DNA of 64,000 nucleotides, taken from Streptomyces bathyalis (lineage in GTDB: Bacteria; Actinomycetota; Actinomycetes; Streptomycetales; Streptomycetaceae). The notes beneath the pieces were generated by a model. That model was given only the letters and a program-made list of their open reading frames with translations, was not told the DNA's origin and made no database searches. Both the position numbers and the translations under genes were made by a program. The number at the start of each line of letters is the position of its first letter. The first letter of the stretch is position 1. The stretch is taken from the NCBI RefSeq assembly GCF_015910445.1, contig NZ_CP048882.1, positions 4,774,001 to 4,838,000 on the forward strand. The letters run 5' to 3'. This document shows positions 53,576 through 64,000 of the stretch, one piece after another.

Positions 53576-56151
53576 CCGTGTTCAAGGCATCGCTGCGCAA
53601 CTTCTTCGCGCACAAGGGGAGGATGGCGCTCAGCGCCGTCGCCGTCCTGCTGTCCGTGGCGTTCGTGTGCGGCACGCTCGTCTTCACCGACACCATGAAC
53701 ACCACCTTCGACCGGCTCTTCGCCTCCACCGCGGCCGACGTGACCGTCAGCCCGAAGAAGACGGACGAGTCCGGCGATGACCAGCGCACGGCCAGGCCCC
53801 GCACCCTGCCCGCCTCCGCGCTGGCGAAGGCGCGGGACGCCGAGGGCGCCAAGTCCGCGGAGGGCGTGGTCGCCAGCGAGCAGGTCACCGTCGTCGACGG
53901 CGACGACAAGAACATCGGCTCCACCACCGGGGCGCCCACCATCGCCGCCAACTGGACGTCGGACGACCGCAGGACGATGAAGATCACCTCGGGGCACGCC
54001 CCGCGTGGCGCGTCCGAGGTCATGGTGGACGCGGACACCGCGGAGAAGCGCGGCCTGAAGGTCGGCGACGAGCTGCGGACCATCGCCGCCACCGGAGACT
54101 TCTCCGCACGCATCTCCGGCATCGCCACGTTCCAGGTCACCAACCCCGGTGCGGCGATCGTCTACTTCGACACGAGGACCGCTCAGCGGGAACTGCTCGG
54201 CGGCACCGGCTCGTACACGAACATCGCGGTCACCGCCGAACAGGGCGTCACGCACGCCCTGTTGAAGAAGAACGTGACCGCGGAGCTCGGCGCGGGCGAG
54301 TACAAGTACCAGACGCAGAAGCAGGCCGCGGACTCCAACCGGGAGCAGATCGGCTCCTTCCTCGACGTGATGAAGTACGCGCTGCTCGGATTCGCGGGCA
54401 TCGCCCTGCTGGTGGGCATCTTCCTCATCGTCAACACCTTCTCGATGCTGGTCGCGCAGCGCACCCGCGAGATCGGGCTGATGCGGGCCATCGGATCCAG
54501 CCGCCGGCAGGTCAACAGGTCCGTGCTCATCGAGGCGTTGCTGCTGGGCGTCGTGGGATCCGTGCTGGGCGTGGGTGCCGGAGTGGGCCTGGCCGTCGGG
54601 CTGATGGAGCTCATGGGTCAGCTGGGCATGAACCTGAGCACGTCCGAGCTGACCATCAAGTGGACGACGCCCGTCACCGGCCTCGTCCTGGGCGTCCTGG
54701 TCACGATGCTCGCGGCGTATCTCCCCGCCCGCCGCGCGGGCCGGGTCTCCCCGATGGCGGCGCTGCGGGACGCGGGCACCCCCGCGGACGCGAAGGCGGG
54801 GGTGGTGCGCGCCGTCCTGGGGATCCTGCTCACGGGCGGCGGCGGCGCCGGTCTCTACGCCGCCACGCAGGCGGAGAAGGCGGCCGAAGGGTCGATGTAT
54901 CTCGGGGCCGGCGTCGTGCTGACCCTGGTCGGCTTCATCGTCGTCGGACCGGTACTCGCGGGGGCGCTGGTGCGGGTGCTGTCGGTGGTGACGCTGCGGC
55001 CGTTCGGCGGCCGGGTGGGGCGCCTGGCCGAGCGGAACGCGCTGCGCAATCCCCGCCGTACGGGCGCCACGGCCGCGGCGCTGATGATCGGGCTGGCGCT
55101 CGTCGCGTCGCTGTCGGTCGTCGGCTCCTCGATGGTCGCCTCGGCGACGCAGGAGCTGGACCGTTCCGTGGGTGCGGACTTCATCATCCAGTCGGGCAAC
55201 GGCCAGCCGATCACTCCCGCCGTGGAGAGGAAGCTCAAGGCGTCGAAGTCCCTGGAGACGGTGACCTCCTACAAGATGGTCGCCGCCCGCGTCACCACAC
55301 CGGACGGCAAGTCGGGCAAGGAGCAGCTCGCCGCGACCGACCCCTCGTACATGAAGGACCTGCGCCGCGAGGTGAAGTCCGGCGACCTGGCGGCGGCGTA
55401 CGACCGGGACGCCATGTCGGTGGGCTCGGCCTACGCCAAGGAGCACGGCGTCAGGACGGGCGACAAGCTGAAGGTCGCGTTCGCGGGCGGCCGTACGGCG
55501 GAACTCACCGTCGCCGCGGTCACCAAGGAGGAGACCAGCGTCGACCGGGGAGCGATGTACACGGACATCGCCACCGCGCGCCGCCACCTCCCGGAGGCCC
55601 AACTGCCGCCCAGCGTCATGATGTTCGGGTCGGCGCAGGACGGCGAGGAGGACGCGGCGTACACGGCTCTGAAGAAGGAGCTGAAGCCCTACCCGCAGTA
55701 CCAGGTGCGCGACCAGGCCGACTTCAAGGAGACCCTGCAGGACCAGGTGGGGCAGATGCTCAACATGGTCTACGGGCTGCTGGCGCTGGCGATCATCGTC
55801 GCGGTGCTGGGAGTGGTGAACACCCTCGCGCTCTCCGTCGTCGAACGCACCCGTGAGATCGGCCTGATGAGGGCCATCGGTCTCGCGCGGCGGCAGCTGC
55901 GTCGCATGATCCGGCTGGAGTCGGTCGTCATCGCGCTCTTCGGCGCCATGCTCGGCCTCGGTCTCGGAATGTGCTGGGGCGCTGCCGCCCAGAAGCTGCT
56001 GGCGCTGGAAGGGCTGAACGTGCTGGAGATCCCCTGGCCGACGATCGGCGCGGTCTTCGTCGGCTCCGCCCTGGTGGGTCTCGTGGCGGCGCTGGTCCCG
56101 GCGTTCCGGGCGGGACGGATGAACGTGCTGAACGCGATCGCCACGGAGTGA
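53572..56151 (+). CDS. ABC transporter permease (FtsX/MacB type, duplicated)
   Basis: The 859-residue permease has an N-terminal helix followed by a large extracytoplasmic domain, then a three-helix FtsX domain (LLGFAGIALLVGIFLIVNTF, RTREIGLMRAIGSSRRQV). A second copy of the same arrangement ends with LVERTREIGLMRAIG-like and AGRMNVLNAIATE segments. This duplicated layout is usual for actinobacterial MacB-like exporters. It is co-translated with the ATPase and closed by a strong terminator. Confidence 0.93.
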   Translation: MTVFKASLRNFFAHKGRMALSAVAVLLSVAFVCGTLVFTDTMNTTFDRLFASTAADVTVSPKKTDESGDDQRTARPRTLPASALAKARDAEGAKSAEGVVASEQVTVVDGDDKNIGSTTGAPTIAANWTSDDRRTMKITSGHAPRGASEVMVDADTAEKRGLKVGDELRTIAATGDFSARISGIATFQVTNPGAAIVYFDTRTAQRELLGGTGSYTNIAVTAEQGVTHALLKKNVTAELGAGEYKYQTQKQAADSNREQIGSFLDVMKYALLGFAGIALLVGIFLIVNTFSMLVAQRTREIGLMRAIGSSRRQVNRSVLIEALLLGVVGSVLGVGAGVGLAVGLMELMGQLGMNLSTSELTIKWTTPVTGLVLGVLVTMLAAYLPARRAGRVSPMAALRDAGTPADAKAGVVRAVLGILLTGGGGAGLYAATQAEKAAEGSMYLGAGVVLTLVGFIVVGPVLAGALVRVLSVVTLRPFGGRVGRLAERNALRNPRRTGATAAALMIGLALVASLSVVGSSMVASATQELDRSVGADFIIQSGNGQPITPAVERKLKASKSLETVTSYKMVAARVTTPDGKSGKEQLAATDPSYMKDLRREVKSGDLAAAYDRDAMSVGSAYAKEHGVRTGDKLKVAFAGGRTAELTVAAVTKEETSVDRGAMYTDIATARRHLPEAQLPPSVMMFGSAQDGEEDAAYTALKKELKPYPQYQVRDQADFKETLQDQVGQMLNMVYGLLALAIIVAVLGVVNTLALSVVERTREIGLMRAIGLARRQLRRMIRLESVVIALFGAMLGLGLGMCWGAAAQKLLALEGLNVLEIPWPTIGAVFVGSALVGLVAALVPAFRAGRMNVLNAIATE

Positions 56152-56166
56152 CGAGCGGACGGGCCG

Positions 56167-56209
56167 GGGTGGTCCGGGGCGGGCCCGAGTGACCCGCCCC
56201 GGACCACCC
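56167..56209 (+). terminator. 17-bp perfect hairpin after the ABC operon
   Basis: GGGTGGTCCGGGGCGGG (56167-56183) pairs perfectly with CCCGCCCCGGACCACCC (56193-56209) around a nine-base loop, 15 bases after the permease stop codon. Confidence 0.85.
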
Positions 56210-56345
56210 GGCCCTGTTCCCCTCGCGCACCGGGTTCTCCACTTCTGCGGAGCCCCGCAGGTGAGGGCCCGGCTACGGCGATGGCGCGACGCTGAGAAGC
56301 CCGCCCGTGTTGCACATCTTTCATTCCATATGTCCGCTTGATACT

Positions 56346-56377
56346 GAGCCGAACCCGGCAGCCGCCGGGCTCGGCTC
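56346..56377 (+). promoter_or_regulatory. 5'-leader hairpin of the small lipoprotein gene
   Basis: GAGCCGAACCCGGC and GCCGGGCTCGGCTC form a 14-pair stem with one mismatch and a four-base loop. It ends three bases before AAGGAG, the ribosome site of the gene at 56394. It could stabilise the mRNA or control ribosome access or read-through. Confidence 0.6.
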
Positions 56378-56393
56378 AGAAGGAGAGGCACAG

Positions 56394-56762
56394 ATGAGAA
56401 TGAACCGGCTTATCGGCGCGGGCGCGCTGGCACTGGCCCTGGTGGCCGGGACGGGCTGCTCGGCACAGGCCGACTCGGGATCGGCGGCCGTGCACAAGAC
56501 CAAGGGCGGCCACGACAGGATCCACGGCTACGAGGTCGTGCGGCTGGCGAACCAGGATGTGCCCAACTTCCAGCGCCGCACCGTGTGGTGCCCCAAGGGC
56601 AAGAAGGTACTCGGCGGCGGAGCCGAGGCCCGCGGCAACGAGGCGATCCTGGTCGGCAGCTTCCCCACCGACAACAACCGGGGCTGGATCGGTCTCGGAC
56701 GGCAGACGAGCGGCCCCACGGTCGGGATCAGCGTCTTCGCGATCTGCGCATACCCCCGCTGA
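56394..56762 (+). CDS. small secreted lipoprotein
   Basis: The 122-residue product has a signal peptide with lipobox (ALALVAGTGC), then a small domain with VVRLANQDVPNFQRRTVWCP, KKVLGGGAEARG and FAICAYPR. Two Cys in the mature part could form a disulfide. The same domain occurs in other secreted actinobacterial proteins, sometimes attached to larger proteins (recalled), with no known function. The ATG at 56394 has AAGGAG eight bases upstream, and a hairpin lies just ahead of that. Confidence 0.82.
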   Translation: MRMNRLIGAGALALALVAGTGCSAQADSGSAAVHKTKGGHDRIHGYEVVRLANQDVPNFQRRTVWCPKGKKVLGGGAEARGNEAILVGSFPTDNNRGWIGLGRQTSGPTVGISVFAICAYPR

Positions 56763-57039
56763 CCGCCACTGGTCACGGCCGAACGGCGAGTACGCACGCC
56801 GTGACAGAGCGCTTTGCCGGCACCGGCCGCCCGGCCGGACCCCACGAGGTCACCGGGCCGCCGGTGCCCGCTGCTGCGGAGCACCGCATGCCGCCCCGCC
56901 GCGGCCCTGAGCAGCCCTGCGGGAGATCGCGGCCACGTCCGTCGGCGGGCCGCCGTAGGCTTGGAATCCCCCGGAACGTCCGCACCACGTCGTTGCGGGG
57001 CGTTCGCGTTGCCCACCCCCCGACGGGAAGCCACCCCAG

Positions 57040-60636
<3,597 letters not shown>

Positions 60637-60855
60637 GGCCGAGCCGCTCGCCGGGAGTGCCGTCCTGCCCGTCGTCCGTGTGACGCGGACTCCGGGCGGT
60701 GCGGGCGAGCGGGCTGGGCAGCAAGCGGGCGGTGCCGGCAACCGAGCGCGTACCGCGCCGCATCGGCTCCCGACCGGGGAACGTAAGCTCGAACACATCG
60801 CGGCCGGCCCTCCCGCCGGCAGCCGCAGCCGACCGGCCCCGACGGGAGTCTCGCC

Positions 60856-61686
60856 GTGCCACGTGCTCGAACCACGCGCACCGCCCTGCTGACCGCCCTC
60901 CCGCTCGCCGTCGGCCTGTTGGCCTCCGGGTGCCAGGTTCCGGGGCAGGGCGGCGGCTCGAACCCGGGCAAGTCCGAGAGCCCCACGTCGCGGGAATCGC
61001 CCACGCCCACGCACAGCGAAGGCGGCCCCGGTCCCGGTTCGTCGGACGGCTCCGGCGCCGTCAGCCCGTTCGCCAATCCGGAAGGCAGCAAGCGCGGCCT
61101 GGCGCCGGTCACTTCGGAGTCCGAACGCGAGCGCGCACGCGCCCTGATCGCCACCGTCCGCACCAAGGGCCGCGGCCCCAGGACCGGTTACGAGCGCGAG
61201 GCGTTCGGCTACGCCTGGAAGGACACGGTCGACGGCGTACCGCTGGGGCGCAACGGCTGCGACACCAGGAACGACATCCTGGCCAGGGACGGGCGGAAGC
61301 TGGTACGCGAGCAGGGCTCGGACTGCGTGGTCGTCTCCATGACCCTGCACGACCCGTACACCGGCCGGACCGTCGAGTGGCGCAAACAGCGCGCCATGGA
61401 GGTCCAGATCGACCACATCATGCCGCTCTCCTACGACTGGCAGATGGGAGCGGCCCGCTGGAGCGAGAGCAAGCGGGAGCGGATAGCCAATGATCCGCTG
61501 AACCTCTTGCCGGTGGACGGCTCCTCCAACAGCGCCAAACGGGATTCGGGACCTGCGTCCTGGCTGCCGCCCGACAAGCGGATCCGCTGCGCGTACTCCG
61601 TACGGTTCGCACAGGTCGCCCTCGAGTACGAGCTGCCCGTCACCGCGCCGGACAAGCGGATGATGCTCAGGCAGTGCGGGGGATGA
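60856..61686 (+). CDS. secreted HNH-nuclease-like lipoprotein (DUF1524)
   Basis: The 276-residue product has a signal peptide and lipobox (LLASGC), a Gly/Ser/Pro linker, and a DUF1524-type HNH domain. Its centre is QIDHIMPLSYDWQMGA with the catalytic His, followed by NDPLNLLPVDGSSNSAKRD. CDTRNDILARDG and a late Cys (RIRCAYS) may form a disulfide. Such exported nucleases are common in Streptomyces and may degrade extracellular DNA (inference). GTG at 60856 follows GGGAG. It is the gene after mfd, separated by 219 bases. Confidence 0.88.
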   Translation: MPRARTTRTALLTALPLAVGLLASGCQVPGQGGGSNPGKSESPTSRESPTPTHSEGGPGPGSSDGSGAVSPFANPEGSKRGLAPVTSESERERARALIATVRTKGRGPRTGYEREAFGYAWKDTVDGVPLGRNGCDTRNDILARDGRKLVREQGSDCVVVSMTLHDPYTGRTVEWRKQRAMEVQIDHIMPLSYDWQMGAARWSESKRERIANDPLNLLPVDGSSNSAKRDSGPASWLPPDKRIRCAYSVRFAQVALEYELPVTAPDKRMMLRQCGG

Positions 61687-61844
61687 CGAGGCCCCGTTGC
61701 CGGTCGCGGCACGTCTCGTCGTCCGAATCGTTGTCCGGATGAAAGCCGAAGCGGTGGTCTCCACCACTTTCACTACTTAACATCGATCAACGCCGAGGTC
61801 GTGCACAACCGTCGCACGCCCCTAGCCGCCGTCCAGGAGACTCG

Positions 61845-62543
61845 ATGCACAGGAGCACTGAAGGAAGCCGTCGTCGCAGGTTCGCGCTCACCGTCTCCGG
61901 TGCCGCCGCGCTGCTCGTGGCAGCGCCGCTGCTCACCGGTTGCGGCAACGACGCGCACCCCGGCGCCGCTGCCGTGACGGGCGGTGAACGCATCAGCATG
62001 GCGCAGCTCCAGGCGAAGGTGGAGGCGGTGCGGAACGCGCAGCGCGCGGCCCCCCACGGCGAAGAGATGATCAAGGGCAGTGGCCAGCTGACGCGGGCCT
62101 CACTCGACGGCCTGATCCGCGAGCGCATCATCGAAAGGGCCGCGAAGGACGCCGGGGTGTCCGTGACGCGCCGCGAAGTGGGCAAGTACCGAGCACAGTT
62201 GCGTTCGCAGGCGGGCGGGGAGAAGAGGCTGAAGGACGCGCTGCTCCAGCAGCAGGCCGTCGCCCCCTCGCAGATCGACGACTGGATGCGCACGCAGGTC
62301 GCCGTGGACAAGATCGCGAAGGCGGGCAACATCGACCCGCGCACGCCGCAGGGCAACGCGGCGCTGCGGAAGAAGTTCACCAAGACCTCCGAGAAGCTGC
62401 ACATCGCCGTCAACCCGCGCTACGGCAAGTGGGACGTGCAGGCCTCAACGCTCGGCAACCGGACGGAGCCGTGGCTGCAGGACCTGACCGGCAAGCAGCG
62501 GGACCGGCAGCAGGCGCAGCAACAGCAGCAGCCGCAGATGTGA
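61845..62543 (+). CDS. SurA N-terminal-like lipoprotein
   Basis: The 232-residue product has a signal peptide and lipobox (PLLTGC), then a SurA-N-like chaperone domain: the short AAVTGGERISMAQLQAKVEA strand-helix and a helical part with LTRASLDGLIRERIIERAAK, GVSVTRREV and the Gln-rich end. The PPIase domain of SurA/PrsA is missing. It may assist folding of exported proteins. The family in Streptomyces is typically located between mfd and mazG (recalled). CAGGAG lies a few bases before the ATG. Confidence 0.85.
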   Translation: MHRSTEGSRRRRFALTVSGAAALLVAAPLLTGCGNDAHPGAAAVTGGERISMAQLQAKVEAVRNAQRAAPHGEEMIKGSGQLTRASLDGLIRERIIERAAKDAGVSVTRREVGKYRAQLRSQAGGEKRLKDALLQQQAVAPSQIDDWMRTQVAVDKIAKAGNIDPRTPQGNAALRKKFTKTSEKLHIAVNPRYGKWDVQASTLGNRTEPWLQDLTGKQRDRQQAQQQQQPQM

Positions 62544-62674
62544 CGCCCTGCCCCGGTCCGGGCCGAGGGATTTGGCCCCGTGCCGGGGAGGGCGGTGGCC
62601 CCGGTCCGGGGCCGGGGAGTGCGGCGGGCTCGGTCCGGGGCTGGGGAGTGTGGCAGCCCCGGGTCCGGGTGCGG

Positions 62675-62727
62675 GGAGCTCAGGGCGGCGGCCCCGGTTC
62701 GGGCGCCAGGAGCTCAGGGCGGCGGCC
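62675..62727. repeat. 19-bp direct repeat
   Basis: GGAGCTCAGGGCGGCGGCC occurs at 62675-62693 and 62709-62727 in the 223-base gap upstream of mazG. The gap also holds several GGTCCGGGG-type near-repeats. Confidence 0.8.
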
Positions 62728-62754
62728 GGGAGCGGTGCTCTCCGGCCGCTGCGT

Positions 62755-62760
62755 TACGTT
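62755..62760 (+). promoter_or_regulatory. putative -10 box of mazG (leaderless)
   Basis: TACGTT ends six bases before the GTG start at 62767. No Shine-Dalgarno sequence is present. Confidence 0.45.
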
Positions 62761-62766
62761 CGACGC

Positions 62767-63831
62767 GTGAACGCCCCTACTCCTGCTGATACTCCCGCTG
62801 GTTCGCCGGCCGGCCGCATCGTCCTTCTCACCACCAGCCACCGGGTGGCACCCGGACTGCTGTCCTGGCCCGCCTGGGAGGCGCTGCGCACCGCCGACAG
62901 CGTCGTGTGCGAGGACCCGGAGCACCCTCAGCTGCCGTACGTGCGCGAGGCCGGCGTCCCCGTCGCCACCGGAGCCCTGCCGAGCGCCCGCGAACTGGTC
63001 GAGGCGTCCGGCCAGGGCCGTACGACGGTTGTCATCGCCGCCGCCGAGGGCGAGCCGCGGCTCACCGACGGGCTGGCGGCGCTGGCCGGGTCGGGCCGCA
63101 CGTCGATGCCCGAACTGGAGCTGCTGCCCGGCTCGTACGACCTGCCCGGCGCGCGTCTCCTCGACCTCGTACAGGTCATGGACAGCATCCGTGCCGTCTG
63201 CCCGTGGAGCGGGGCCAGGACGCACGAGGGGCTGGTCAAGTACGGCATCGAGGAGATGTACGAGCTCGTCGAAGCGATCGAGGAGGGCGACCGCGGCGCC
63301 CTGTGCGAGGAGCTGGGCGACGTGCTGCTTCAGGTGGTCTTCCACGCGCGCATCGCACAGGACGACCCGGAGGAGCCCTTCACCATCGACGACGTGGCGG
63401 CCGGCATCGTGGAGAAGCTGATCCGCCGCCACCCCCATGTGTTCGGGGAGGAGGAGGCCGCCACGGCGGAGGAGGTCCGGGAGCACTGGCTGCGCGTGAA
63501 GGCCGTGGAGAAGCGCCGGGACTCGGTCACCGAGGGGATTCCGCTGGGGCAGCCCGCGCTGGCCCTGGCGGCGAAGCTGGCGCAGCGCGTGCGGACGGCC
63601 GGGCTGGACGTGCCCCCGGTCCCGGACGTGCCCCCGGTCCCGCCCTCGCAGTCCGGCGGCATCGGCTACGAGCTGCTGGCGCTGGCCGTCCGCGCGGAAG
63701 CGGAAGGGGTCGATCCGGAGACGGCGCTTCGGGTCGCGGCCCGTACGTACCGTGACGAGGTCCGCGCAGCGGAAGGCCTTGAGGTGGGGGAAGGGCCTGA
63801 TGCGGGGGGCGAGAGCGCCGGTACGGGGTGA
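62767..63831 (+). CDS. mazG: MazG-family nucleoside triphosphate pyrophosphohydrolase
   Basis: MazG hydrolyses (d)NTPs to monophosphates and pyrophosphate for pool sanitation. The 354-residue protein has an N-terminal part resembling the tetrapyrrole-methylase-like domain of YabN (GRIVLLTTSHRVAPGLLSWP, AADSVVCED-type), reduced to about 120 residues with no clear SAM motif. The MazG domain follows: MDSIRAVCPWSGARTHEGLV, YGIEEMYELVEAIEEGD and the metal-binding EELGDVLLQVVFHA. The C-terminal section (AAKLAQRVRTAGLD, YELLALAVRAEAEGVDPETA) is a second half-domain, and the Pro/Val repeat PPVPDVPPVPP is local. The GTG at 62767 suits both homology and the -10 box. Confidence 0.93.
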   Translation: MNAPTPADTPAGSPAGRIVLLTTSHRVAPGLLSWPAWEALRTADSVVCEDPEHPQLPYVREAGVPVATGALPSARELVEASGQGRTTVVIAAAEGEPRLTDGLAALAGSGRTSMPELELLPGSYDLPGARLLDLVQVMDSIRAVCPWSGARTHEGLVKYGIEEMYELVEAIEEGDRGALCEELGDVLLQVVFHARIAQDDPEEPFTIDDVAAGIVEKLIRRHPHVFGEEEAATAEEVREHWLRVKAVEKRRDSVTEGIPLGQPALALAAKLAQRVRTAGLDVPPVPDVPPVPPSQSGGIGYELLALAVRAEAEGVDPETALRVAARTYRDEVRAAEGLEVGEGPDAGGESAGTG

Positions 63832-63985
63832 GAGCGCTGCTCACCCCATGCAAGCGGTGCCCGGTGCCCGGTGCCCGGTGCTCGCGGGCGAGAGCAACGG
63901 TGCGGAGTGAGAGCGCTGCTCACGTGACGTGAGCGGGCGGGTGCTTGGGGGTGAGAGCACCGGCACCTGGCGAGAGCACCGCTCA
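63807..63985. repeat. three ~38-bp repeats at the mazG 3' end
   Basis: A unit of the form GGGCGAGAGCGCCGGTACGG followed by GTGAGAGCGCTGCTCAC occurs at 63807-63844, 63886-63923 and (diverged) 63947-63985. Its second part is a near-palindrome. Between the first two is a run of GGTGCCC-type heptamers (about 63856-63881). The first copy spans the mazG stop codon. The window ends shortly after. Confidence 0.8.
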
Positions 63986-64000
63986 TTCCTCAAGCCGAGC

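Noticed and set aside
53107..56391. A 1094-codon minus-strand frame opposite the ABC permease
   Set aside because: The permease frame has clear FtsX domains; the antisense frame is Arg/His-rich and unlike any protein family.
63807..63985. Short regularly spaced repeats as a possible CRISPR array
   Set aside because: Only three diverged units, unequal spacers containing their own repeats, and no cas genes.

Overview
The window is chromosomal DNA of a high-GC actinobacterium, almost certainly Streptomyces or a close relative. Nearly every ORF has strong third-position GC bias. GTG and TTG starts and four-base stop/start overlaps are common, and the gene order resembles the core region of S. 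coelicolor around ispE-ksgA-rpfB, galTEK, ppc, prs-glmU and mfd (gene-order comparison from memory, not searched). I see no prophage, insertion sequence, CRISPR array, rRNA operon or biosynthetic cluster. One tRNA (Gln, UUG) is present.

Layout. 0-14 kb: a two-unit P-loop kinase-like gene; the minus-strand block tatD / rpfB-rsmA-ispE; rsmI divergent from the mannosyltransferase pmt; a secreted glycine-rich RTX-repeat protein; a PBP with an NTF2-like domain; a YbaK-EamA pair. 14-25 kb: an ABC-F ATPase, a membrane-anchored beta-propeller protein, and the Leloir operon galT-galE-galK flanked by two orphan NarL/LuxR-type regulators, one with a degenerate receiver. 25-34 kb: an SDR oxidoreductase; tamR divergent from tam plus a VOC protein; a proline iminopeptidase; a fatty-acid desaturase with its TetR regulator, divergent from ppc. 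34-39 kb: minus-strand housekeeping genes pth, rplY/ctc, prs and glmU, then tRNA-Gln and an HTH / possible LAGLIDADG-like gene.

39-50 kb is the least understood part. An orphan histidine kinase is followed by proteins related to polymorphic-toxin systems: a YwqJ-type deaminase overlapping a SUKH-3 protein, a lipoprotein, a SUKH-1 (SMI1/KNR4) protein, and an 870-residue protein joining an N-terminal Imm35-like domain, a long Pro/Gly linker with a thrice-repeated HHAAT motif, a deaminase-like motif and a SUKH-4 domain. A DivIVA-like coiled-coil protein comes next, with its last codons inside an array of about 225-bp tandem repeats.

50-64 kb: a sodium:solute symporter with its DUF485 partner, a MacB/FtsX-type ABC transporter, a small lipoprotein, mfd, a secreted HNH-nuclease lipoprotein, a SurA-N-like lipoprotein and a MazG-type pyrophosphatase.

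Two themes cross the window. At least seven genes have a TANNNT box 6-7 bases before the start codon, which predicts leaderless mRNAs. Several otherwise conserved proteins (Tam, the galK-side regulator, the histidine kinase, the SUKH-4 protein) carry Ala/Gly/Pro-rich insertions.
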